A program made the position numbers and the translations under genes. The notes under the pieces are model-generated. The model was not told where the DNA came from. It worked only from the letters and a program-made list of their open reading frames with translations, and searched no databases. Below are positions 48,910-56,336 of a stretch of 64,000 bases of DNA, piece by piece. The stretch covers positions 104,916-168,915 of the forward strand of contig CAVSQY010000013.1 in NCBI GenBank assembly GCA_963730285.1. The letters are read 5' to 3'. Within the stretch, counting starts at the first letter, position 1. Each line of letters begins with the position of its first letter. This DNA comes from JARDZU01 sp963730285 (GTDB lineage: Bacteria; Actinomycetota; Acidimicrobiia; Spongiisociales; ZC4RG35).

Positions 48910-50108
48910 GTGATGGGCACCGGTGGCTCCACCGCAGGCGGGTCGGACTTCAGCATCCGGCTCAAGATCAGGGGCGCCGCCAGCGTCGTGAGGACCACCA
49001 TCAGCACCACGATGGCCACCTCTTCGGATTCGACCACCGAGGACAGTTGGGCGGCACCGAGGGCGGCGAAGATGAGACCGACCTCACCTCGGGGGATCAT
49101 GCCGACCCCGACCACCATCCTCCGCAAGGGCCGCCCCAGCGTCCCGAGGGCGGCCACCACCTTGCCGCCTGCGGCGAGGATGGTGATGACCAGACCGGCC
49201 ACCAGGACCTTGGGCTGGAACATCACACCCACGTCGACCTGGGCGCCCACCGCCAGGAAGAAGATGGGGACGAGGAGATGCCCGATCGAGGCGATCTCAC
49301 CCTGGATCCGCTCGATGTGGTCGGCCTGGCCCACGATGAGCCCGGCCACGAAGGCGCCGACGATGGGCTCCAGCCCGGCGAGACGATCGGCTGCGATCCC
49401 GACTGCGATGGCGATGACCAGGGCGCCGATCACGTAGCTGCCCGGGACCTTGAGTGCGCTGAGCAACCGCAGCAGAAAGGGCATGACCAACGCTCCGAAG
49501 CCGATCGACACGCCCAGGAAGAGGATCACCTTGATCATGAGGGTGATCAGGTCGCCGGTCTGCAACTCGCCACCGCTGCCCAGGAGCCCCACCACGACTG
49601 CGAGGATCACCAGACCGATCACATCATCGACTACGGCGGCGCCGATCACCACCCGGGCCTCGTCGCTGTTCATCCTGCCCAGATCGGTGAACACTCGGGC
49701 GGTGATGCCTACCGATGTGGCGGTCATGGCGGCCCCGACGAAGAGAGCCACCTCGTTGCTGCCACCACCCATGCCCAACCACTTGGATGCGAAGAAGCCG
49801 AGGACAAACGGTGTCACCACGCCGATGGTGGCCACAGCCACCGCCACGGGGCCGAGGCGAAGCATGTCCCGCATCTGGATCTCGAGGCCAACCTGGAACA
49901 AGAGCACGATGACGCCGAGCTCGGCGAGGATGGAGACGAGCCCGCCCTCGGAGACGTCGACCCACCCGAGGACGCTGGCACCGACGATCATCCCCATGAT
50001 CAGCTCACCGATGACCGGTGGCTGATGGATACGTGCCATCAACTCGGCGCCGACCTTGGCGGCGATGAGAATTACCAGCAGTTCAACCAGCGACGACGCG
50101 ACGTCCAC
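48906..50108 (-). CDS. Cation:proton antiporter, CPA2 family
   Basis: A 400-residue protein with about 12 transmembrane helices. It begins LVELLVILIAAKVGAELMAR, followed by QPPVIGELIMGMIVGASVLG and LAELGVIVLLFQVGLEIQ, and the ion-site motif VVDDVIGLVILA with the paired Asp residues of electrogenic CPA2 antiporters. No RCK domain follows. The start is GTG at 50108. It is co-transcribed with the aminotransferase by a 4-base overlap. Confidence 0.93.
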   Translation of the reverse strand: MDVASSLVELLVILIAAKVGAELMARIHQPPVIGELIMGMIVGASVLGWVDVSEGGLVSILAELGVIVLLFQVGLEIQMRDMLRLGPVAVAVATIGVVTPFVLGFFASKWLGMGGGSNEVALFVGAAMTATSVGITARVFTDLGRMNSDEARVVIGAAVVDDVIGLVILAVVVGLLGSGGELQTGDLITLMIKVILFLGVSIGFGALVMPFLLRLLSALKVPGSYVIGALVIAIAVGIAADRLAGLEPIVGAFVAGLIVGQADHIERIQGEIASIGHLLVPIFFLAVGAQVDVGVMFQPKVLVAGLVITILAAGGKVVAALGTLGRPLRRMVVGVGMIPRGEVGLIFAALGAAQLSSVVESEEVAIVVLMVVLTTLAAPLILSRMLKSDPPAVEPPVPIT

Positions 50109-50140
50109 TGTCGAGTTCCTTTCCAGACACCCGATTCGCG

Positions 50141-50170
50141 TCTGATCGGGGCGTGGTGGCCCCGATCAGA
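50141..50170 (-). terminator. Perfect 12-bp hairpin before the antiporter gene
   Basis: TCTGATCGGGGC and GCCCCGATCAGA flank a 6-base loop. On the minus strand it lies about 155 bases after the DUF3054 stop and 33 bases before the antiporter GTG. It may end dps-DUF3054 transcription or act as a leader structure of the antiporter mRNA. No T-run follows. Confidence 0.5.
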
Positions 50171-50202
50171 CCAGACCATGACACGGACCTGAGCCGGACA
50201 AG

Positions 50203-50410
50203 GTAACAGCAGGTTGGAGTGAGTCCGGATCGCCGGGCCGAGCCGGCGGATCGGATCGGTGTCACCCGTCAGACGGTCATCGCCTTCGAGCAGGGCAAGT
50301 ATTCGCCGTCACCCGAAGTGGCGTTCAGGATCGCTCGGGTGTTTCAGGTCGGAGTGGAGGAAATGTTCGAGTATCCCGATCCGGCACCCAGACGAACCTC
50401 CACAGGGTGA
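50203..50410 (+). pseudogene. XRE-type HTH regulator remnant, 5' part frameshifted
   Basis: From GTG at 50219 the frame encodes RIGVTRQTVIAFEQGKYSPS and RIARVFQVGVEEMFEYPD, the second half of a short XRE regulator of the YgzD type. The first helices are missing. A GWSES segment, which resembles the normal RGWSQ before the lost helix, is found just upstream in another frame (50212-50226). The gene seems to have suffered a frameshift plus a short insertion. The 3' end overlaps DUF3054 on the other strand. Expression as a 63-residue fragment cannot be excluded. Confidence 0.65.
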
Positions 50411-50744
50411 TGCCAAGCGTCGCAACTGCCGTGATCACCAGGATGAAGGCCGGGACGACTGGGATCCTCAGGACCACCGAGCGCATCAATGCGGCGAATG
50501 GAGCAGCCATCAACATGGTCATCGGGACCCGCCAGTCGAACCGTGTCGCGGTGACGGGTTGTTTGAACACTCCGGTCTGCAGCCCGAAGACCACCCACAG
50601 GAGGAGCAGTTCCACGAAGAGGACGAGCATCCGATTGACGTGCTCGGTCTCGAGCTCTCGGTGTGAGGCAAACCCGATCACCACGATCAGCGCGATGACC
50701 GCGCCGTCCCCGGCGATCAGCCGCCAGAAGCGTCGGTTCATCAT
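50325..50744 (-). CDS. DUF3054 family membrane protein
   Basis: A 139-residue protein with four hydrophobic helices (about 8-25, 37-55, 70-85, 93-115), matching DUF3054 in length and in the segment DWRVPMTMLMAAPFAALMRS. The function is unknown. ATG at 50744 overlaps the dps stop (ATGA), so it is expressed with dps. Its last 25 or so residues are antisense to the XRE remnant. Confidence 0.82.
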   Translation of the reverse strand: MMNRRFWRLIAGDGAVIALIVVIGFASHRELETEHVNRMLVLFVELLLLWVVFGLQTGVFKQPVTATRFDWRVPMTMLMAAPFAALMRSVVLRIPVVPAFILVITAVATLGITLWRFVWVPDRDTRTFPPLRPETPERS

Positions 50745-51202
50745 TCCAACAGGCTGCGCAGCATCCACGCAGTCTTCTCGTGGGCGTCGATCCGCCGTGT
50801 CGCCAGGTCGACGGTGGCCACATCCGAGGTGCCTTCGGCGGCGCCAACCACGTCCATTGCGGTGGAAGCCACTGTTTCGTGGCCCTTCACCAGATTGCGG
50901 ATCATGTCGGTCGCCGCTGGAATGTCGGCGTCCTCACTGATCGATGTCATTTCGGAGAACTGGCGGTAGGTCGCCGGGGCTGGATGGCCCAGGGCGCGGA
51001 TTCTCTCGGCGATCTCGTCGGCGGCGAGCGCTAATTCTGTGTAGTGCTGCTCGAACATCAGATGCAGGGTCTGGAACATGGGGCCGGTGACGTTCCAGTG
51101 GTAGTTGTGGCTCTTCAGGTACAGGGTGTAGGTGTCGGCGAGAAGACGCGAGAGCTCTTCGGCAGTCCTCGCTCGGTTCTTCGGGTTGAAGTCCTGTGTC
51201 AT
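50741..51202 (-). CDS. dps: Dps family DNA-protecting ferritin
   Basis: Dps forms a 12-subunit shell that oxidises and stores iron and shields DNA. The 153-residue protein has the ferroxidase block KSHNYHWNVTGPMFQTLH, FEQHYTELALAADEIAERI and ALGHPAPATYRQF. ATG at 51202 is preceded by AGGAGG. It leads a two-gene operon with DUF3054. Confidence 0.95.
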   Translation of the reverse strand: MTQDFNPKNRARTAEELSRLLADTYTLYLKSHNYHWNVTGPMFQTLHLMFEQHYTELALAADEIAERIRALGHPAPATYRQFSEMTSISEDADIPAATDMIRNLVKGHETVASTAMDVVGAAEGTSDVATVDLATRRIDAHEKTAWMLRSLLE

Positions 51203-51304
51203 TGCCTCCTCCTTCTCGAACCAGGGTTCTGCACGGACGATACAGACCCACGTGCGATACGAATTCGGTCCACTGGCTAACGACAACATCGGGGTTGGAC
51301 CAAG

Positions 51305-52162
51305 ATGTGTGATGCCATGATCAGCGGTGTCCTTGCTTCGATTCCTTCGCCTCCGATAAACGGTTTCAACATCGGGCCGCTGCGATTCACCTTCTACGGG
51401 ATGCTGATCGCCATCGGTGTCGCCGTGTCCTGGTGGCTGACCAAGAAGCGTCTTGCCGAGCGCGGCGGTGATCCCGCCTTGGCCGAAAACATCATGATCC
51501 GCATGGTGATCTACGGATTCCTCGGCGCCCGGATCGCCTACGTCTCCACCCATCTCTCCCGTTTCCAGGGCGAGTGGTGGAAGGTGTTCGCCATCTGGGA
51601 GGGCGGTATCGCACTGTTCGGTGGCCTCACCGCGGGAGCCATTGCCTTCTATGTGACCGCGGGGCGCCTCGGTGTGAGCCGACGCGACTTCCTCGACTCC
51701 CTGGCGCCCGCTCTCCCCCTGGCCCAGGCGATCGGCCGCTGGGGCAACTACTTCAACCAGGAATTGTTCGGTACCCCGACCAACCTGCCCTGGGGGCTGG
51801 AGATCGCCCCCCAATACCGGCCCGAGGCGTACCCCAATGCCGCGACGTTCCATCCCACGTTCCTATACGAGTCCCTGTGGAATGTGACGCTGGCGGCCCT
51901 CATCTTCTGGCTCGATCGTCGTTACCCCTCGCTCCGGGGGAGGTTGATCGGTGTCTATTTCGCCGGCTACGGCCTGATGAGGTTCCTTCTCGAGCTGATC
52001 CGGACCGATACCACCTTCCGGTTCCTCGGTTTGAGCCGGAACGGTTGGGTCTCCATCGGCGTGGTGCTGGTCGGAGCCCTCGTCCTCTTCTGGCCCCGCA
52101 AGGACGAGGGCTCGTCGGCGCCAGAGGTCCCGTTCAACTCCCGGTCGGACCAGACGCTCTGA
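51305..52162 (+). CDS. lgt: Phosphatidylglycerol--prolipoprotein diacylglyceryl transferase
   Basis: Lgt adds diacylglycerol to the lipobox cysteine of prolipoproteins. The 285-residue, seven-helix protein has IGPLRFTFYGMLIAIGV, IWEGGIALFGGLTAG and the signature AIGRWGNYFNQELFG, with FHPTFLYESLWN near the end. ATG at 51305 or 51317 may be the start. The window encodes several lipoprotein candidates for it. Confidence 0.96.
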   Translation: MCDAMISGVLASIPSPPINGFNIGPLRFTFYGMLIAIGVAVSWWLTKKRLAERGGDPALAENIMIRMVIYGFLGARIAYVSTHLSRFQGEWWKVFAIWEGGIALFGGLTAGAIAFYVTAGRLGVSRRDFLDSLAPALPLAQAIGRWGNYFNQELFGTPTNLPWGLEIAPQYRPEAYPNAATFHPTFLYESLWNVTLAALIFWLDRRYPSLRGRLIGVYFAGYGLMRFLLELIRTDTTFRFLGLSRNGWVSIGVVLVGALVLFWPRKDEGSSAPEVPFNSRSDQTL

Positions 52163-52196
52163 CATTGGAAGGGGGTGCCTGTGGAGAGCGCTTCCG

Positions 52197-52973
52197 TTAT
52201 CCGGCTGTGCTGACCATGTAGGGATCGGGCAGTGAGCTTCCTGTCTCGACCAGGGTCTTGAGACCCGAGACGATGAAGGGAAGACCACCGGTGAACTCCT
52301 CGTATGTGCGGCTTTCGGGGGCCATGTCGTAGGTCTCCACGGTCAGTGCGGTCATCCCATTGGTCTCTTCGAGGATCCACGCCTGACGCACCGGCCCCTC
52401 TTCCACCAAAAGGTCGTTCCATCTCGCCTGGAAGGTGATTTCCAACCGCTTGTCAGGGTCGAATGCCAACACCTCGCCATCAGCCGCCAATTCGCCGCTC
52501 TCATAGCGATAGGTCACCGGGCTCCCGATCTCCCAGGTCGAATCGACCCTGGTCCCATAGAAATACTGGACGGTCTTGTCACCGTCGACGATCGCCTCCC
52601 ATACCCTGGCCGCGGGTGCGGAGATGAAGGTCTTGTATATGTGTGCGGGCTTGCTCATCGTCTCTCCTCTTTCCAGCCGGTCCTTGATGCCGCTCATGGC
52701 TCCGACCGTGGTCTCGGCGTACTTGCTGATCCACCGGTCGTGGATCAATCGGATGGGAACAGGGTTCAGGTAGTGGTACTTGGAGCGGCCTTCCCGCACC
52801 GTCGCCACCAGACCCGCCTCCTCGAGTATCCGAAGATGGTTCATCACCCCAAAGCGGGTCATCTGGGGGAGATGGCCGCTCATCTCGCCGACACTCTGCC
52901 CGTCTTTCTCGAAGAGACAGTCGAGCAGGAGACGGCGACTGGGGTCGTTTATCGCCCTGAACACCTCGTCCAT
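52197..52973 (-). CDS. ArsR-type repressor fused to SRPBCC (AHSA1-like) ligand-binding domain
   Basis: The 258-residue protein joins a winged-helix ArsR domain (about 1-90, VFRAINDPSRRLLLDCLFE, VMNHLRILEEAGLVATVREG) to a Bet v1-like SRPBCC domain (about 110-258, KTFISAPAARVWEAIVDGDK, RLEITFQARWN). In many actinobacteria these are two adjacent genes; here they are one polypeptide. No metal-binding Cys cluster of ArsR is present. ATG at 52973 lies only about 4 bases after the predicted transcription start and has no Shine-Dalgarno, so translation is probably leaderless. It likely represses itself through the site at 52989-53008. Confidence 0.9.
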   Translation of the reverse strand: MDEVFRAINDPSRRLLLDCLFEKDGQSVGEMSGHLPQMTRFGVMNHLRILEEAGLVATVREGRSKYHYLNPVPIRLIHDRWISKYAETTVGAMSGIKDRLERGETMSKPAHIYKTFISAPAARVWEAIVDGDKTVQYFYGTRVDSTWEIGSPVTYRYESGELAADGEVLAFDPDKRLEITFQARWNDLLVEEGPVRQAWILEETNGMTALTVETYDMAPESRTYEEFTGGLPFIVSGLKTLVETGSSLPDPYMVSTAG

Positions 52974-52983
52974 GATGTGTTGT

Positions 52984-53013
52984 AATATATGTGAGTAAAC
53001 ACTCACATGTCAA
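52984..53013 (-). promoter_or_regulatory. Promoter with embedded operator for the ArsR-SRPBCC gene
   Basis: On the minus strand: -35 TTGACA (53013-53008), 18-base spacer, -10 TATATT (52989-52984). The inverted repeat ATGTGAGT-N4-ACTCACAT (52989-53008) fills the spacer exactly, so a bound dimer would block RNA polymerase. Confidence 0.8.
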
Positions 53014-53145
53014 GACCCAATATGCAGCAATGCTCACAGTCCTGGCCCCTCCGATTCAGGCTCGGCGTTTGGATATTGGGTGGGGCGGGGGATAGAAGGG
53101 GGGTCGCCCCCCTCGCAAGAAGAACCCCTCCGGTTCAGGCCAGGT

Positions 53146-54900
53146 TCAACTCCAGCGCTGGCCCGTCTCGGATCCATGGGTGGCCAGAACGGGCTTTGGG
53201 TCGTCCTCGTGGGCGGCCGGCAGGGCGAGCTCGAACACGGTCCACCCGCTGACCCGCTGGTAGGTGAGGTCACCATCCATCATCCGGGCCAGCTGTCTGG
53301 CAACCGCAAGGCCGATTCCCAACGCAGCCGGTTGGGACTCCATGGAGTGGGCACGGAAATAGGGGTCGAAGATCCTCCCCGCATCGTCCTCACTCACTCC
53401 GGAGCCGTTGTCGAGCACCTGGATGGCAATGCGGTCGAGCCCGGGGACCAGTCGCACCACGATCTCATGCCCGCCATAGCGGTAGGCGTTGGTTATCAGA
53501 TTGCGCAGGATCTGCCTGACCCTCCCCGGATCCCCGACCGCCCTGGCCTCGTCTTCGGGGGTGTCCACCAGTCTGATCGAATCGCGATCGGCTCGACTGG
53601 TGGTCTCCAACACTTGCGCCGTCTGGGCTCGGGCGTTGACCGGGAGCTTCTGCACCACCAGGGTGTCCAGCTCGGTGCGTGCCGCAACCAACAGGTCGTC
53701 GACGATCGAGGCGAGATCGGCAGCCTCATTGGCAATGGTGGAGATCATCACACTGCGTTCTTCGTCGCTGACACCGGGAGCGTCGTCTCGCAACAGCTCG
53801 GCATAGCCGACCACACTGGTCAGTGGCGTCCGTAGCTCGTGGCCGACCGAGGCGAGGAACTTGTCCTTCGCCTGGGCCAGATCTTGGAGCTTCTCGTACT
53901 CCGCCTCGGCCGAGCGACGCTTGCGACGGCTGTTCAGGCCGATGGCCACGAACATGGTCGAGATCAACCCTCCGATGAGGAGCATCGTGGGTGTGCCGGC
54001 GCCGGGAACCATGTCCGTGCCCGGCATCGGTGTCAGCTTGATCTGCCATACCCTCCCGCCGAAAGTCAGCTTTCCGTCGTCGGGCGAGATGCTCGCCTGA
54101 TCGGAGGCGGCCATGTCGGTGATGTCGTGGACCTCCCAGCTGAGGAGATCGCTGAAGCTCTCCGGTATGGCGTCGTCGACGAGGGCGGTCATGTCCATTG
54201 CGGCAGCTGCATGGCCGGTCAGGGCGTCGGTCTCGGCGTCGGTGATCGGCCAGTAGAGGACGAAGCCGTCGCTCTCGGTCTCCGAGACCTGTGACAGGAA
54301 CGGAGTGGCAGCGAGATTGCGGGTGACACGGGAAATTTCCAGGGCGTGGGCGCGATCGGGGTCGGAATTCGAATCGAAGCCGGTCACCGAGCTGAGCGTC
54401 TCTTGAGGCTCGTACCACTGCATCGGATAGTGCACGCGTCGCTCGGCGACAGACACCTTCTGTCCGCTCCCGTCGAGCTCGAACATCGTGAAGCCGGGAA
54501 TCGATTGCCTCATCAGCTGCTCGTAGCGATCGCGGTTCCACTCCATCACAACGGGCATGTACCCGATCGCCTGCACCCCGGGCGGCAGACCCAATTTCTT
54601 GATGAACCGCCTGAATTCGAGTTCGGTCACCTCGTTGGACGCCTGGAACAGTCCTGCCACCGAGGCCAATCTCAGCGTGGCAAGGGAAACGTCACGCTCG
54701 ACGGAGTCGGTAACTACACGATGTCGGGTGGCAAGCGCCTCGTCGGCGTCTGTGACCTCGTTTCGCCACACTCCCCAGGCAAGGAGCACGCTGACCGTGA
54801 CTCCGACAGCGATGACGGCCGGCACCAGGGCGCGGAATCGGGATCCAGATCGAGCCTTGATCGGCCCGGACACACCGGTGGCGTTGCTCCCTGAGGACAC
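53146..54900 (-). CDS. CHASE-domain sensor histidine kinase
   Basis: The 584-residue protein has a transmembrane helix (about 27-46), an extracellular CHASE-type sensor (about 80-300; GVQAIGYMPVVMEWNRDRYE, VLYWPITDAETDA), a second helix (about 303-322), a short coil, and an intact kinase core: H box VGHELRTPLTSVVGYAELL, N box NLITNAYRYGG, G1 DNGSGVSEDD and G2 LGIGLAVARQLARMMDG. No response-regulator gene is next to it. GTG at 54900 or TTG at 54903 is the start. Confidence 0.92.
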   Translation of the reverse strand: MSSGSNATGVSGPIKARSGSRFRALVPAVIAVGVTVSVLLAWGVWRNEVTDADEALATRHRVVTDSVERDVSLATLRLASVAGLFQASNEVTELEFRRFIKKLGLPPGVQAIGYMPVVMEWNRDRYEQLMRQSIPGFTMFELDGSGQKVSVAERRVHYPMQWYEPQETLSSVTGFDSNSDPDRAHALEISRVTRNLAATPFLSQVSETESDGFVLYWPITDAETDALTGHAAAAMDMTALVDDAIPESFSDLLSWEVHDITDMAASDQASISPDDGKLTFGGRVWQIKLTPMPGTDMVPGAGTPTMLLIGGLISTMFVAIGLNSRRKRRSAEAEYEKLQDLAQAKDKFLASVGHELRTPLTSVVGYAELLRDDAPGVSDEERSVMISTIANEAADLASIVDDLLVAARTELDTLVVQKLPVNARAQTAQVLETTSRADRDSIRLVDTPEDEARAVGDPGRVRQILRNLITNAYRYGGHEIVVRLVPGLDRIAIQVLDNGSGVSEDDAGRIFDPYFRAHSMESQPAALGIGLAVARQLARMMDGDLTYQRVSGWTVFELALPAAHEDDPKPVLATHGSETGQRWS

Positions 54901-54985
54901 CAATAGGAATCGGTTGGTTTTGGCCGCGTCTTGAACCTCGCCTGGGGCCTGGCCTCAAACGTGCTTAGTCGAACGGAGAAGAGAA

Positions 54986-55261
54986 ATGTCACAGCACGGT
55001 CCGGGTCAAGTGGGCTCCGACTCCCCCCGCCAAGAGACCGAGCGAAGCGTCCGGCTCCAGATCCTCTCCACCGAGCACTGGAGTCTGCTCGCCTCGAGGT
55101 CCCTGGCGTGGAATGAGGTCTTCAGCCGGACCACCATGTTCCTGGCCACCCATCGTCCGGGGCGCGGTGGCCCTGGCCCGGTCGCCCACCATGACCCTCA
55201 CCTACTTCTCCGACGTCGCCCGCCACCCGTCTGGTGCAACGTCTCGGTCGGCGAGGCCTGA
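54986..55261 (+). pseudogene. Remnant of a conserved actinobacterial membrane protein
   Basis: The first 55 codons encode LQILSTEHWSLLASRSLAW and NEVFSRTTMFLA, the standard N-terminus of a conserved actinobacterial membrane protein. After that the expected hydrophobic helix is broken: its bases can still be seen (tccggggcg, gtggccctggcc) but are split between frames by small insertions and deletions. The remaining frame runs to 55261 without similarity. It is a decayed, truncated gene. Confidence 0.7.
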
Positions 55262-55324
55262 GTTGAGGAGGTGATTCGGTCTCGTCCGTAGCCCCACCCA
55301 ACCCACGGACGAAACCGAAGCCTG

Positions 55325-55852
55325 CTACCGAGCGTACTGATCGGTGGCGGTGCTCCAATGTACCGGCAACTTGCGCAAATCGTCGGCGATCTCGGCGGAC
55401 CATCTGGCGACGTGATCTGCATCGCGCCAGTCACCGGAATGGTTCTTGGCCATGGCGCTGGCCGGGAAGCCCTTGGCATCTTGGGGGAGACGCCCACCAA
55501 AGGTCATATAGCCCTTGGCATGCACCAGGTCCATCAGCTTTTGAATCTGGGGCACGGGTGGGATCGTCTGACTCTCGGCCGACTCGTCGAGCGGGCCGCT
55601 GGCGAAGAACCACACCGCCGGGTGCACCAGGTCGTTTCGGAATCGCTTCACCAGGCTCCGTGTGTCCTTGTGCCACCTGCCGGCATAGAGGGCGCCGCCG
55701 ATGATCACGGCCTCGTAAGGCCTCATATCCTTGATCGCCCGAGCCGGCATCACGTCCACGTCGAACGCTGCGGTCTCCAGGTTCGACCCGATCATCTCGG
55801 CGAGACCGGCGGTCCCGCCCATCTTGGACCCATATGCGACCAAGACTCTCAT
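55325..55852 (-). CDS. Flavodoxin domain protein (protoporphyrinogen oxidase HemG-like)
   Basis: A 175-residue FMN-binding flavodoxin fold. The phosphate loop is VAYGSKMGGTAGLAEMIG and the second FMN block is VIIGGALYAGRWHKDTRSLV, as in the flavodoxin_5 family with HemG. The sequence ends ADQ-like TATDQYAR after a helix. Its role could be in heme synthesis or general redox; no heme genes are near. ATG at 55852. Confidence 0.88.
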   Translation of the reverse strand: MRVLVAYGSKMGGTAGLAEMIGSNLETAAFDVDVMPARAIKDMRPYEAVIIGGALYAGRWHKDTRSLVKRFRNDLVHPAVWFFASGPLDESAESQTIPPVPQIQKLMDLVHAKGYMTFGGRLPQDAKGFPASAMAKNHSGDWRDADHVARWSAEIADDLRKLPVHWSTATDQYAR

Positions 55853-55967
55853 GAGTGTCTCCTTTGTTGGAATTCGAGTGCAGTGTCGGTCTCTTCGGCG
55901 GTGCGCGACCAGAGGAAAACGGCTCTAATCGCCTGGGCCTGATCGTGGCGGCTGCGACAATCCGGGC

Positions 55968-56336
55968 ATGTCCCTCACCCACCAGACGCTGCTGGCTCAT
56001 TGCTTGGCCTATCCCGGGGCCTGGAAGGACCGGCCCTGGGGCGAAGAGGTGGTCACAAAGGTCGACGAGAAGATCTTCGCCTTCGTCCACGACGGCGCTG
56101 TCGGGGTGAAATGCGGTGAGAGCCGGGACGAGGCCGACCACTGGCTCCTTCGCTACCCCGACGATGTCGAGGTGATGGCCTACATCGGCCGCCACGGTTG
56201 GAACGTGATCCGGTTTGGCAGCGCAGTGCCCGACAGCGAAGTTTTCGAGGCCGTCGAGGACTCGTATCTGGCAGTTGTCAGCAAGCTCCCCAAGAAGCGA
56301 CGCCCCGAAGGCTGGGATCGGTTAGAGCCCGGCTAG
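55968..56336 (+). CDS. MmcQ/YjbR family protein
   Basis: A 122-residue protein of the MmcQ/YjbR (CyaY-like fold) family with CLAYPGAWKDRPWGEEVVTK, FAFVHDGAVGVKCG and the closing DSYLAVVSKLPKKRRPE. Members are predicted DNA-binding proteins, without proven function. Convergent 4-base overlap with the next gene. Confidence 0.9.
   Translation: MSLTHQTLLAHCLAYPGAWKDRPWGEEVVTKVDEKIFAFVHDGAVGVKCGESRDEADHWLLRYPDDVEVMAYIGRHGWNVIRFGSAVPDSEVFEAVEDSYLAVVSKLPKKRRPEGWDRLEPG

Noticed and set aside
48801..50192. A 463-codon plus-strand open frame opposite the antiporter gene
   Set aside because: It is antisense to a clear CPA2 antiporter, and its composition (His, Asp, Gly, Gln-rich) is typical of a GC-rich shadow frame.
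53007..53145. Small gene between the ArsR-SRPBCC gene and the sensor kinase gene
   Set aside because: The frames open here translate into Arg/Pro/Gly-rich sequence without a ribosome site; the stretch holds only the ArsR promoter.
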